This document shows, in pieces, positions 49,394 through 58,162 of a stretch of DNA of 64,000 nt. Each line of letters opens with the position of its first letter. Position 1 is the first letter of the stretch. Under the pieces are notes generated by a model. That model was not told the origin of the DNA. It ran no database searches and saw nothing but the letters and a program-made list of their open reading frames with translations. Origin of the DNA: Luteimicrobium album (GTDB taxonomy: Bacteria; Actinomycetota; Actinomycetes; Actinomycetales; Cellulomonadaceae); contig NZ_BSUK01000001.1 in the NCBI RefSeq assembly GCF_030161555.1, positions 3,038,001-3,102,000 on the forward strand. The letters run 5' to 3'. Position numbers and translations under genes: made by a program.

Positions 49394-50294
49394 ATGAGCC
49401 CGCTCCGTCGCCGTGCACCCGGCCCCGTCCGTGTCGTCACCGACTCCACGGCGTCCCTTCCGGACGCGCCGGACCCGGTGCAGGACCTCGTCGACGTCGT
49501 GCCCCTCACGGTGGTCATCGACGGGGTCGCCGCGCGCGAGGGGAGGACATCACGCCCGACGAGATCGCCGGCGCCCTCGGGTCCGGTGCACGGGTGACGA
49601 CGTCCCAGCCGTCGCGAGCCGCGTTCGAGGCCGCGTACGAGCGGGCCGCTGCCGAGGGCGCGTCGGGCGTCGTCTCGATCCACCTGTCGGGGGAGCTGTC
49701 GGGCACCGTGCACCAGGCGGCCGCCGCGGCGGCGACCGCACGGCTCCCGGTCCGCGTCGTCGACTCGCGGTCCGCCGCGATGGCGCTCGGCTTCGCGGTG
49801 CGCGAGGCCGCACGAGCGGCGCGCGACGGGGCGGCCGGCGACGCGGTCGCGCGCCGCGCGATGCAGGTCGCGGGCACCGCGCGCGCCGTCTTCCTCGTCG
49901 ACTCGCTCGACCACCTGCGCCGCGGGGGCCGGCTCTCGACGCCCGCGGCCGCCCTCGGGACCGTATTCGGGGTCCGCCCCTCCTGACGCTGCGCGACGGG
50001 AAGATCGAGCTGGTCCAACGGATCCGCACGCGCCGCGCCGCCGTCGACCGGATGATCGAGGTCGCCGTCGCGTCCGTCGAGCGCCGCACGGATCCCGCGA
50101 TCGCCGTCCACTACATCGGCGTGCACGAGCCCGCCTTCGAGCTCGCGCGCGAGCTCGAGGAGCGCACGGGCCACGCCGTGCTCGTCTCGCCCGTGAGCGC
50201 CGTCCTGGGCGCGCACACCGGACCCGGGACGCTCGCCGTCGTCGTCTCGGACCTGGCCGAGTCCTCCCGGCGTGCGGCGCGGGACAAGGCCTGA
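49394..50294 (+). CDS. DegV-family fatty-acid-binding protein (two frameshifts)
   Basis: About 300 residues. VVTDSTASLPD at the N-terminus and HLSGELSGT are the DegV/FakB lipid-binding signatures, with LDHLRRGGRLS in the C-terminal lobe. Such proteins carry fatty acids, for example to a kinase partner; no FakA-like partner is nearby. The frame breaks at about 49545 (one G missing; gives AREGEDITPDEIA) and 49979 (one C missing; gives VRPLLTLRDGK). Its position before comEA is conserved in actinobacteria. Confidence 0.88.
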
Positions 50295-50374
50295 CGCCCG
50301 ACGCCGCTCCTGTGGACGGGACCGGACGTCCACCGGCGGCGTCCCCGCGTCGCCGGCCGCTGGTGCGCCGCGCC

Positions 50375-50380
50375 TAGCGT
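50375..50380 (+). promoter_or_regulatory. -10 box TAGCGT for comEA, leaderless
   Basis: Begins exactly 12 bases before the GTG at 50387. Confidence 0.6.
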
Positions 50381-50386
50381 CGGCGC

Positions 50387-51448
50387 GTGCCCCGACCCAC
50401 CCCGCCCGACGCGCGTGACCGTGCGCGTCGCCTCGTCGCCCCGCTCACCGTCGACGACCCGGACCACGCCGTCGCGACGCCCGAGGACGAGCGCGTCTCG
50501 GGGTCGCTCCATCCGCCGGCAGCGCCGTGGAGCCCGGTCCTTCCGGCGCGAGCGCCGGCACGGTTCGCGGACTCCCCGGATCCCCCGGCCGACGGCGCCG
50601 GGGCGGGTCGGCTCTCGGACGCCGGCGCAGGGGAGACCGACGCCGACGACGTCGCGGCGCGGTTCCGCGCGGGCGCGATGGGCGCGGTCGCGTCCGCCTA
50701 CACGACCGCGCACGGCCATCCCGTGGGCGCCGACCTCGACGAGCCCGCCGGGCCGCGCCGATGGGCCGTGACCGTCCGGACCGCGGCGCTCGTCCTCGCG
50801 GTAGTGCTCGCGGTGGGCGCCGCCGTCGTCACCGTGGCGGTCTCCCGAGGTGCAGGCGCTCCCGCGGCGCGGGTAGCCGTCGAGGTCTCGACGCCGCGCG
50901 CGTCGGGCGGCGTCGCACGGCCCAGCGCGACGCCCGAGCCCGCGGACGCCTCCGCCGCACCGTCGGGCACGGGCGACGGCGCGACGATCCTCGTGCACGT
51001 CGTCGGGGCCGTCCGCCACCCCGGGCTGGTGCACCTCGCGTCCGGCGCCCGGCTCGAGGATGCGGTCGAGGCCGCCGGCGGCGCGACGTCGTCGGCCCGG
51101 CTCGACGCCGTCAACCTCGCGTCCGTCGTCGCGGACGGGCAGCAGGTGCGCGTCCCGCGGAAGGGAGAGACGGCGGCGCCCGCGGCAGCGTCCGGCGCGA
51201 GCGGGGACGGGTCCGCGACGGGTGACGGCGATGCGTCGCCCGCCGCCTCGTCCGGCACCCCGGTCGACCTCAACACCGCCGACGCGGCAGCCCTCGACGC
51301 GCTCCCCGGGATCGGACCCGTCCTCGCGCAGCGCATCGTCGACCACCGGACGCAGAACGGCCCCTTCACCAGCGTCGACCAGCTCGACGAGGTCTCCGGC
51401 ATCGGCCCGGCGCTGATGGGGCGGCTGCGCGACCTGGTGCGCGTGTGA
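50387..51448 (+). CDS. comEA: ComEA-like DNA-binding protein
   Basis: 353 residues: an unusually long, disordered N-terminal region of ~125 residues, one membrane helix (ALVLAVVLAVGAAVVTVAV), an SLBB domain (VHVVGAVRHPGLVHL), a Gly/Ala/Ser linker, and a C-terminal helix-hairpin-helix pair (DLNTADAAALDALPGIGPVLAQ). ComEA binds duplex DNA outside the membrane and hands it to ComEC. The stop overlaps the comEC GTG. DNA uptake has rarely been shown in this group of bacteria, so the role may differ. Confidence 0.92.
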   Translation: MPRPTPPDARDRARRLVAPLTVDDPDHAVATPEDERVSGSLHPPAAPWSPVLPARAPARFADSPDPPADGAGAGRLSDAGAGETDADDVAARFRAGAMGAVASAYTTAHGHPVGADLDEPAGPRRWAVTVRTAALVLAVVLAVGAAVVTVAVSRGAGAPAARVAVEVSTPRASGGVARPSATPEPADASAAPSGTGDGATILVHVVGAVRHPGLVHLASGARLEDAVEAAGGATSSARLDAVNLASVVADGQQVRVPRKGETAAPAAASGASGDGSATGDGDASPAASSGTPVDLNTADAAALDALPGIGPVLAQRIVDHRTQNGPFTSVDQLDEVSGIGPALMGRLRDLVRV

Positions 51449-53149
51449 GCGCGGGTGCCCGCGCGCCCGTCGACCTCCGGCTCGCGCCCGCCGCCCTCGC
51501 GACGTGGCTGGTGTGCTGGTGGGCGGTCGCCGCGGGGACGCACGTGGTCGTGCTCGCAGCCCTCGTCGCGCCCGTCGCGGGCGCCGTCGTCGTGGGACTG
51601 GTCGCCGCGATCCCGCTGCTCCCGGCCCGCCGGGGTCGGCGCACGCGCCGGCCACGCCCCGCCGCCCTCGCGCCGCCCGCCGCGCTCGCCGTCGGGGCGG
51701 CCGCCGTGGCGCTCGCGGCCTGCGCGGTCCAGCTCGCCGTGCGCGACCGGGCGGACCTCGGCGACCTCGCCGCGGCGGGTCGCGTGGTCACGGTCGAGGC
51801 CACCGTCCGCGACGACCCCGTGCCGCTGCGCTCGACCTGGGGCGAGGGTGTCGTGCTCGCCTCGCTCGACGTCACCACCGTCGACGACGGCACCCGTGCC
51901 TGGCGGGCCGCCGCGCCCGTGCTCGTGCGCGGCGACCCGGGCTGGTCGGACGTCGCGGTCGGAGCGCGCGTCGTCGTGACCGGTCGCCTGCGTCCCGCCG
52001 ATCCGGGGAGCGCGAGGTGGCGCAGCTCGTGCCCCTGCGGGCGCCGGACGTCCGCGCGCCCCCGCACGGCCCGGTGGCCGGCGCCGACGACCTGCGGTCC
52101 GCGCTCATGGACGTGACGGACGATCTCTCCCCGCAGGCCCGGGCGCTCGTCCCCGGTGTGGCCGTGGGCGACGTGACGCGGCTGCCCGACGACCTCGACA
52201 CCGCGATGCGTACGGTGGGCCTCACCCATGTGACGGCGGTGTCCGGGGGCACTTCGCGATCGTCGTGGCGACCCTGAGCGGCCTGTGCGCCCTCCTGGGG
52301 CTCGGCCGGTGGGCGCGGCTCGCGGTGCTCGCTCCGGCGACGGCGGGCTTCGTCCTGCTCGTGCGACCCGACCCGAGCGTCGTGCGGTCGGCCGGGATGT
52401 GTGCGGTCGTCCTCCTCGGGACCGCCCTCGGCCGCTCGGCGCGGGCCGTCCCGGCGCTCGCGGCCTCCGTGGTCGTGCTGCTGGTCGCCGACCCGTGGCT
52501 CGCGCGGGCCTTCGGCTTCGTCCTGTCGGTCGCGGCGACCGCCGGCATCGTGCTGCTCGCCGGCCCGCTCGCCCGGCGGCTGTCGGCCTGGCTGCCACGG
52601 CACCTCGCACTCGTCCTCGCCGTCCCGGTCGCGGCGCAGGCGGCCTGCGGCCCGGTGCTCGTGCTGCTCGCGCCCGCCGTGTCCCTGTGGTCCGTGCCCG
52701 CGAACCTCGTCGCGGACCCGGCCCTCGCTCCCGCGACCGTGCTCGGCGTGCTCGCGACCCTCCTGGCTCCGGTGTGGCCCGGCGGGGCGCACATGCTCGC
52801 CTGGGTGGCTGGGTGCGCCACGTGGTGGATCGCGCGGGTCGCGATCGTCGCCGCCGGGCTCCCCGGCGCGAGCGTGCCGTGGACGGGCGGCCCCGTCGGG
52901 GCGGTCCTGCTCGCGGTCGCGACGGCGGCGGCCGGAGCGGCGCTGTGGAACTGGCGGAGGCTCGCCGATGCCGCTGGAGTGCGCGTGCCCTGGGCGCCGG
53001 GAGCGAGGCCGTCGCTCGCTGGGTGGTCGTGGGCGGTGCGTGGCACGCTACGGGCATGCCTGCAGCGACCCGACCGGCCCGCCGCTCCACCGGAGCCCGC
53101 CCCGCCCGCGCGGGCCTCACCGCGGCGGAGCTCGAGCTCGCTCCCGTGA
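51445..53149 (+). CDS. comEC: ComEC/Rec2-family membrane protein, no metallo-beta-lactamase domain (two frameshifts)
   Basis: About 568 residues. The N-terminal membrane pair and DUF4131-type OB-like region (ARVVVTGRLRPADPG) lead to the ComEC core (ALVPGVAVGDVTRLPDDLDTAM, VTAVSGG-HFAIVVATLSGL) and many hydrophobic helices. ComEC forms the inner-membrane channel for single-stranded DNA. Frames break near 52008 and 52247, both G-run deletions. The C-terminal metallo-beta-lactamase nuclease domain of full-length ComEC is absent. The last ~31 codons overlap holA by 94 bases, so the C-terminal boundary is uncertain. Confidence 0.87.
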
Positions 53150-54087
53150 TCCTCGTGAGCGGCCCCGAAGGGCTGCTCGCGGAGCGCGCCGTCGAGCGCG
53201 CGGTGGCGCTGGCCCGTGACGCCGCGGGAGCCGAGAGGCTGGAACGCATCGACGTGGCCGGACCGACCTACGAGACGGGCAGGCTCGCCGTCGCGACGAG
53301 CCCGTCGCTGTTCGGGGAGCCGCGCGTCGTGGTCGTCGACGACGCGCAGCTCGGCACCGACGCCCTTGTCACCGAGGTGGTCGAGTACGTCGGTGCCCCC
53401 GAGCCGGACGTGACGCTCGTCGTCGTGCACCGGGGCGGGCAGCGTGGCAAGCGCATGCTCGACGCGATCAAGGCGACCGGTGCGCCCGTCGTCGCGTGCG
53501 ACGCGCTCAAGCGCGACTCCGACAAGGAGGACTTCGTCCGGGCCGAGTTCCGCACGGCAGGCCGGCGCATCGACGCGGAGGCCGTGCAGGGGCTCGTCGC
53601 CGCGCTGGGCAGCGACCTGCGCGAGCTCGCGTCCGCGTGCTCGCAGCTCGTCGCGGACACGACCGGCACGGTGACGACCGCCGTCGTGGACCGCTACTAC
53701 GGCGGCCGCATGGAGGTCACCGGGTTCCGGGTCGCCGACGCCGCGGCAGCGGGGCGCTCCGCCGACGCCGTGACGCTGCTGCGGCACGCGCTCGCCTCCG
53801 GGGTGGACCCTGTCGTCGTGGTCGCGGCTCTCGCGCTCAAGCTGCGCCAGCTCGCCAAGGTCGCCGCGACGCGCAGCGCCGGCGGGCCCCGGCCCCAGGA
53901 CCTCGGGCTGGCACCCTGGCAGCTCGAGCGCGCGCGCAAGGAGCTCGTCCGCTGGACGCCGGAGGGTCTCGCGACCGCGATCACGGCCGTCGCGCGGGCC
54001 GACGAGGAGGTCAAGGGCGGGGGTCGCGACCCGGTCTACTCGGTCGAGCGGGCCGTCCTCACGGTGGCGCGCGCCACCGGCCGGTAA
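53056..54087 (+). CDS. holA: DNA polymerase III subunit delta
   Basis: 343 residues. The sequence from residue ~30 (PVILVSGPEGLLAERAVERAV) and the middle (RVVVVDDAQLG, NLVVV-type VTLVVVHRGGQRGKRMLDAIK) match HolA, as does the C-terminal part (LKLRQLAKVAATR). Delta opens the beta sliding clamp inside the clamp loader. The start is uncertain: ATG 53056 adds ~28 basic residues before the conserved core, and the gene then overlaps comEC. comEA-comEC-holA-rpsT is the standard order in this phylum. Confidence 0.93.
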   Translation: MPAATRPARRSTGARPARAGLTAAELELAPVILVSGPEGLLAERAVERAVALARDAAGAERLERIDVAGPTYETGRLAVATSPSLFGEPRVVVVDDAQLGTDALVTEVVEYVGAPEPDVTLVVVHRGGQRGKRMLDAIKATGAPVVACDALKRDSDKEDFVRAEFRTAGRRIDAEAVQGLVAALGSDLRELASACSQLVADTTGTVTTAVVDRYYGGRMEVTGFRVADAAAAGRSADAVTLLRHALASGVDPVVVVAALALKLRQLAKVAATRSAGGPRPQDLGLAPWQLERARKELVRWTPEGLATAITAVARADEEVKGGGRDPVYSVERAVLTVARATGR

Positions 54088-54202
54088 GGCATCCGTCGGC
54101 CGTCGGACACCCGGGGTTAGGATATTCGGGCATCGAGGACGTGCGCCCAGGTCCCCGCCTGCGGTCGCGCGGCGGAACATCGCAGAAAGAAGGGGGCTGC
54201 GC

Positions 54203-54964
54203 ATGTCCCAGCTCGGCCGTGACGTGGTGCGCGTCCGGCCGCGATCCGCACGAGCGCTCGGCCGCGAGGCCCTGCTGGTCGTGGCGGTGTACGCGGTCTA
54301 CTCGGTCATCCGTAACCTCGCTCCGCAGCGCAGCTCGCTCGCCGAGCACAACGCGTGGAACGGGCTCCGCCTGGAGGAGAGCCTCCGCATCGACGTCGAG
54401 CACGGGATCAACGACTTCGTCGTCGCACACCCGTGGCTCGCGGTGCCGGCCAACTACTTCTACGCGACGCTGTTCCTGCCCGCGGTGATCGCGACTCTCG
54501 TCTGGCTGTGGGTGCGGCGGCCGCAGGTGTACTCGCACTATCGCACCGCGCTCGTCGTGATGACCCTCATCGGGCTGATCTGCTTCTGGCTCTACCCGCT
54601 CGCGCCGCCGCGGCTGCTGCCCGGCGCCGGGTTCGTCGACACCGTGCCCCACTTCCACACCTGGGGCATGGACTCGAGCGGCCCGAGCAACACGGGCGTC
54701 TCCAACCAGTACGCCGCCATGCCGTCCCTGCACTTCGGCTGGTCCCTGTGGTGCGGCACCACGCTCTGGCGGTGCGCGAGCCGGGTCTGGCAGCGCGTCG
54801 TCGGCGTCCTGTACCCGCTCATGACGCTGCTGGTGATCCTGGCGACCGCGAACCACTACCTGCTCGACGCCGTCGGTGGTGCCGTCGCGTTCCTCGTTGC
54901 GGACCGGCTCGTCGCGTACGTCGAACGACGTCGCGTCGGCGTCCCGGAGGCCTGGCGCAGCTGA
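54203..54964 (+). CDS. PAP2-superfamily membrane phosphatase (inositol-phosphorylceramide-synthase-like)
   Basis: 253 residues with about six membrane helices. The active-site segments are PSLHFGW (His of PAP2 motif 2) and ATANHYLLDAVGG (motif 3 His and Asp). The arrangement resembles Aur1/IPC synthase and actinobacterial DedA-unrelated PAP2 proteins. It may transfer a phospho-head group between lipids. GAAGGGGG precedes the ATG. TAGGAT at 54118 is a possible -10. Confidence 0.88.
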   Translation: MSQLGRDVVRVRPRSARALGREALLVVAVYAVYSVIRNLAPQRSSLAEHNAWNGLRLEESLRIDVEHGINDFVVAHPWLAVPANYFYATLFLPAVIATLVWLWVRRPQVYSHYRTALVVMTLIGLICFWLYPLAPPRLLPGAGFVDTVPHFHTWGMDSSGPSNTGVSNQYAAMPSLHFGWSLWCGTTLWRCASRVWQRVVGVLYPLMTLLVILATANHYLLDAVGGAVAFLVADRLVAYVERRRVGVPEAWRS

Positions 54965-55252
54965 TCCGCCCGTGCGTCGTCGACGGCCACGCCCGCGGGC
55001 GTGCGCGGCCAGGCGGCTCGGACTGTTGCCCCGCGGCCCTGGGGGCCGTGCCGACTCCGTGACGTCCTTCGCCACCTTCGCGCACCCGCCGGCTCGCTCC
55101 AGCCCGCTCGCCGACCGATGAGGTTTGGCCCGTCTCGGTCCGCCGACCATGGGGATGTGCACGGTCTCAGGCCTGGGTCGGTGGGCATGACCATGGTCGG
55201 CGCGGGGTAGGCGTGGGGAGCGCGGCCGGTCAGCGAGTGCCTCTCGAACGCA
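54965..55252. other. Intergenic region without a supported gene
   Basis: Between PAP2 and the rpsT terminator. Open frames here show no family resemblance and no plausible start. The only notable element is the 10-bp palindrome GACCATGGTC at 55189-55198. Confidence 0.5.
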
Positions 55253-55286
55253 CGAACGCCGCACCCCGGAAGGGATGCGGCGTTCG
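55253..55286 (-). terminator. Stem-loop downstream of rpsT
   Basis: CGAACGCCGCACCC pairs with GGGATGCGGCGTTCG with a single bulged A and a 5-base loop. It lies 43 bases past the rpsT stop on the minus strand. Confidence 0.75.
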
Positions 55287-55328
55287 GTGGTGCGAGCGGC
55301 GCCTACCGGCGCTGCGGCTCGCGAGGTG

Positions 55329-55589
55329 TCAGAGCGCGCCGACGGACTTGGCCAGCGCCGACTTGCGGTTCGCGGCCTGGTTCTTGTGGATGACGCCCTT
55401 GGAGACGGCCTTGTCGAGCTTGCGCGACGCGGTCGCGAGCGCGGTCGTCGCGGCGTCCTTGTCGCCGGCGGCGACGGCCTCGCGGACCCGACGCACGTAC
55501 GTCTTGAGCTCCGACTTCACGGCCTTGTTGCGAAGGCGGGCCTTCTCGTTCGTGCGGATGCGCTTGAGCTGGGACTTGATGTTTGCCAC
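55329..55589 (-). CDS. rpsT: 30S ribosomal protein S20
   Basis: 86 residues, basic, beginning [21 protein letters not shown] with the usual long helical hairpin that packs on 16S rRNA. The start codon is GTG with AGAGAG upstream. holA lies upstream on the other strand. A candidate -10 (TAGACT) about 200 bases upstream implies a long leader. Confidence 0.96.
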   Translation of the reverse strand: MANIKSQLKRIRTNEKARLRNKAVKSELKTYVRRVREAVAAGDKDAATTALATASRKLDKAVSKGVIHKNQAANRKSALAKSVGAL

Positions 55590-55609
55590 GTGTGGACTCT
55601 CTGGTGTGT

Positions 55610-55624
55610 TTCGCCTGAGGCGAA
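55610..55624 (-). promoter_or_regulatory. Hairpin in the rpsT leader
   Basis: Perfect 6-bp stem TTCGCC/GGCGAA with a 3-base loop, 20 bases before the rpsT start. It may mark a leader structure for S20 autoregulation. Confidence 0.35.
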
Positions 55625-55788
55625 GGGACAGGTCGTAGAGGGCGACTCCGGTACCGGGACTGGGGTGGGGACCCGTGGAGAGGTTCCGGAGCTGTGCCCG
55701 CCGACCTTCGGCCCGGTCTGCACCCGGCGATCGTTAGAGGGCGACCGCCCGGCGCGACGCCCGGAACCAGGCGGACACGCAGCCTCAG

Positions 55789-55794
55789 AGTCTA
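55789..55794 (-). promoter_or_regulatory. Possible -10 box TAGACT for rpsT
   Basis: Minus-strand hexamer with TTTGG immediately upstream. It would give a leader of about 190 bases. Confidence 0.4.
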
Positions 55795-55834
55795 CCAAAG
55801 CCTGGCGCAGCCCCGAAACCGCGGACCGTGCAGG

Positions 55835-56379
55835 TCAGAGCCCGGCGACGACCACGTCGAACGTGCGGCGGTCCATGACCGCGCCCTCACGTCGGACCCG
55901 TGCCGGGTCGATCCGCAGGACCCGGTCGAGCCGTACCTCGGACGGCCGCCCTTGGCGGTCCCACGGGCCTGCCCCGATGTCGAGCCACCGGCGGCCCCAG
56001 CGGGCCTCGTCCGCGGCGTCCCGGCTGTGTTCCTTGCTGGTGAGCATGAGCGCCAGCAGCCACCGTCCGTCCCGCCCGACGACGAGCACCGGCCGGTCCT
56101 TGCCCTGGCTCGCGTCCTCCTCGAACGGCACCCAGGTCCAGACGATCTCGCCGGGGTCCGCGTCGCCGTCGAGCGCGGGGAGTACTCGGGCCGGACCACG
56201 CCGGTGAAGTCGCCGGGGTAGGCACCCCCGCCACCGGGGCCGGCCGTGCGACCGGGCGCCGGCTTCACCCGGGGGCGCGTCGCGGTGCCGCCGCGCCCTC
56301 CGGTGCCCGGCCTGGACGGGCCTGACGTCAGCGTGCGTCCGAGGGTTCGGAGCAGGTCGGACCAGAAGCGCTTCGCCAC
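55835..56379 (-). CDS. MazF/PemK-like domain protein (one frameshift)
   Basis: About 181 residues. A basic, Pro/Gly-rich N-terminal ~55 residues precedes a MazF/PemK-type barrel (GDFTGVVRPEYSP, WTWVPFEEDASQGKDRPVLVVGR, LALMLTSKEH). MazF proteins are mRNA endoribonucleases, but this version has no antitoxin beside it, and orthologues near rpsT/lepA look like core genes. The frame breaks near 56175 and is restored by one added C (SPRLDGDA). TACGTT 13 bases upstream supports the GTG at 56379 over a TTG at 56388. Confidence 0.78.
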
Positions 56380-56386
56380 GGAAGCC

Positions 56387-56392
56387 AACGTA
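56387..56392 (-). promoter_or_regulatory. -10 box TACGTT for the MazF/PemK-like gene
   Basis: Minus-strand hexamer 13 bases before the GTG at 56379. Confidence 0.45.
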
Positions 56393-56491
56393 GCCGACCG
56401 GACGGCGCTCCCGACCTCGAGCGGTCACACGCGCGCCGCCGCGGTATCGCCGCCGAAACCCCGACGTCATGTCGCCGTGACGTGCGGCCGC

Positions 56492-56497
56492 TAGCGT
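56492..56497 (+). promoter_or_regulatory. -10 box TAGCGT for the ATP-grasp operon, leaderless
   Basis: Begins exactly 12 bases before the ATG at 56504. Confidence 0.6.
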
Positions 56498-56503
56498 CCG
56501 GCC

Positions 56504-58162
56504 ATGGCAGACCCGTTCGACGACTACCCGAGGCTCCCCGCCTGGGACGAGATGGTCGCGCCGGACCGGCAGGTGCGCGCTCCCAACGGCCCGGTGGTCG
56601 ACGCGCTGCGGGGACTCAGCGCGTCCGAGGTCTCGTCCCGTGCCGAGGCGCTCGCGCGGTCCTACCTCCATCAGGGCGTGACCTTCGACTTCGCGGGCGA
56701 GGAGCGGCCGTTCCCGCTCGACGTCGTGCCGCGCGTCATCCAGGCGGACGAGTGGGAGACGGTGCGCGTCGGCGTCGCGCAGCGCGTGCGGGCGCTCGAG
56801 GCGTTCCTCGACGACGTCTACGGCGACCAGCAGGTCGTCGCCGACGGGGTCGTGCCGCAGTCGCTGATCGTGTCCTCGCGGGAGTTCCAGCGTGAGGCCT
56901 TCGGGATCCGACCGCCGAACGGGGTGCGCGCTCACGTGTCGGGCATCGACCTGGTCCGTGACGAGGCCGGGCGGTTCAGGGTGCTCGAGGACAACGTCCG
57001 CATCCCGTCGGGCGTGAGCTACGTCATCTCGAACCGGCGCGCGATGGCCCAGTCGTTCCCCGAGCTGTTCGAGCGTCTCCAGATCCGTCCCGTCGGCGCG
57101 TACCCGCGCCGGCTGCTGGAGGCACTCGTCGCGGCTGCTCCCGACGGCGTGCCCGAGCCCACGGTGGTCGTCCTGACCCCGGGCGTGTTCAACTCGGCGT
57201 ACTTCGAGCACGCGCTGCTCGCGCGGCTCATGGGGGTCGAGCTCGTGGAGGGGCGCGACCTGTTCGTCGCGGGCGGCCGGGTGTGGATGAGGACGACGGA
57301 GGGTCGCCGCCGCGTCGACGTGATCTACCGCCGGGTCGACGACGCCTGGCTCGACCCGGTCCAGTTCCGTGCCGACTCGATGCTGGGCGTCCCCGGGCTC
57401 CTCACGGTGGCCCGCCTCGGCAACGTGACCCTCGCGAACGCCGTCGGCAACGGCGTCGCCGACGACAAGCTCACCTACACCTACGTGCCCGCGCTGGTCC
57501 GCTACTACCTCGGTGAGGAGCCCGTGCTGGCGAACGTCGACACGTGGCGGCTCGAGGACCCGGAGGCGCTGGCCGAGGTCCTCGACCGGATGGACGAGCT
57601 CGTCGTCAAGCCGGTCGACGGCGCGGGCGGCAAAGGGATCGTGGTGGGCCCGGACGCGTCGCGGGCCGAGCTCGAGGAGCTGCGCCGCACGGTCGTCGCG
57701 GACCCGCGGGGCTGGATCGCCCAGCCCGTCGTCCAGCTCTCGACGTCGCCGACGTTCGTCGACGGTCGCTTCCGGCCTCGGCACATCGACCTGCGGCCGT
57801 TCGCCGTCAACGACGGGGAGGAGGTCTGGGTGCTTCCGGGAGGGCTCACACGGGTCGCCTTGCCCGAAGGTCAGCTCGTGGTGAACAGCTCGCAGGGCGG
57901 GGGATCGAAGGACACCTGGGTGCTCGAGCGTACGGCCGCCGGCCCCGGCCCCGAGGCGGGACCGGTGGTCGAGCTCGTGGGGAGCCCGGCGGCGTCCGGG
58001 CCGGACGGCGGCGGCGCTACGACGCACGGTCGGGGGCACCCGTCCGTTCGGACGGACCCTGACGGCACCGGTCGCCGCGACCGGCCGTCCGACGAGCTGC
58101 ACGCCCAGGCCGAGCAGCAGCAGCAGGCCCATGGGCCGGAGGGCGGGGTGGCCGGATGCTGA
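56504..58162 (+). CDS. Circularly permuted ATP-grasp protein (COG2308 family)
   Basis: 552 residues. The family core covers residues 1 to ~475 (SREFQREAFGI, LEDNVRIPSGVSYVISNRRAM, ELVVKPVDGAGGKGIVVG, GGSKDTWVLE). Members are predicted amide- or peptide-bond ligases of unknown substrate. The ~75-residue tail is Gly/Ser/Pro-rich, then Gln-rich, and looks disordered. The ATG of the next gene overlaps the stop (ATGCTGA). With the alpha-E and transglutaminase genes it forms a widely conserved three-gene set. Confidence 0.92.
   Translation: MADPFDDYPRLPAWDEMVAPDRQVRAPNGPVVDALRGLSASEVSSRAEALARSYLHQGVTFDFAGEERPFPLDVVPRVIQADEWETVRVGVAQRVRALEAFLDDVYGDQQVVADGVVPQSLIVSSREFQREAFGIRPPNGVRAHVSGIDLVRDEAGRFRVLEDNVRIPSGVSYVISNRRAMAQSFPELFERLQIRPVGAYPRRLLEALVAAAPDGVPEPTVVVLTPGVFNSAYFEHALLARLMGVELVEGRDLFVAGGRVWMRTTEGRRRVDVIYRRVDDAWLDPVQFRADSMLGVPGLLTVARLGNVTLANAVGNGVADDKLTYTYVPALVRYYLGEEPVLANVDTWRLEDPEALAEVLDRMDELVVKPVDGAGGKGIVVGPDASRAELEELRRTVVADPRGWIAQPVVQLSTSPTFVDGRFRPRHIDLRPFAVNDGEEVWVLPGGLTRVALPEGQLVVNSSQGGGSKDTWVLERTAAGPGPEAGPVVELVGSPAASGPDGGGATTHGRGHPSVRTDPDGTGRRDRPSDELHAQAEQQQQAHGPEGGVAGC

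Noticed and set aside
55189-55198. Palindrome GACCATGGTC as an operator.
   Set aside because: It lies in a long gene-free stretch between convergent genes, far from any start; a 10-bp palindrome can occur by chance.
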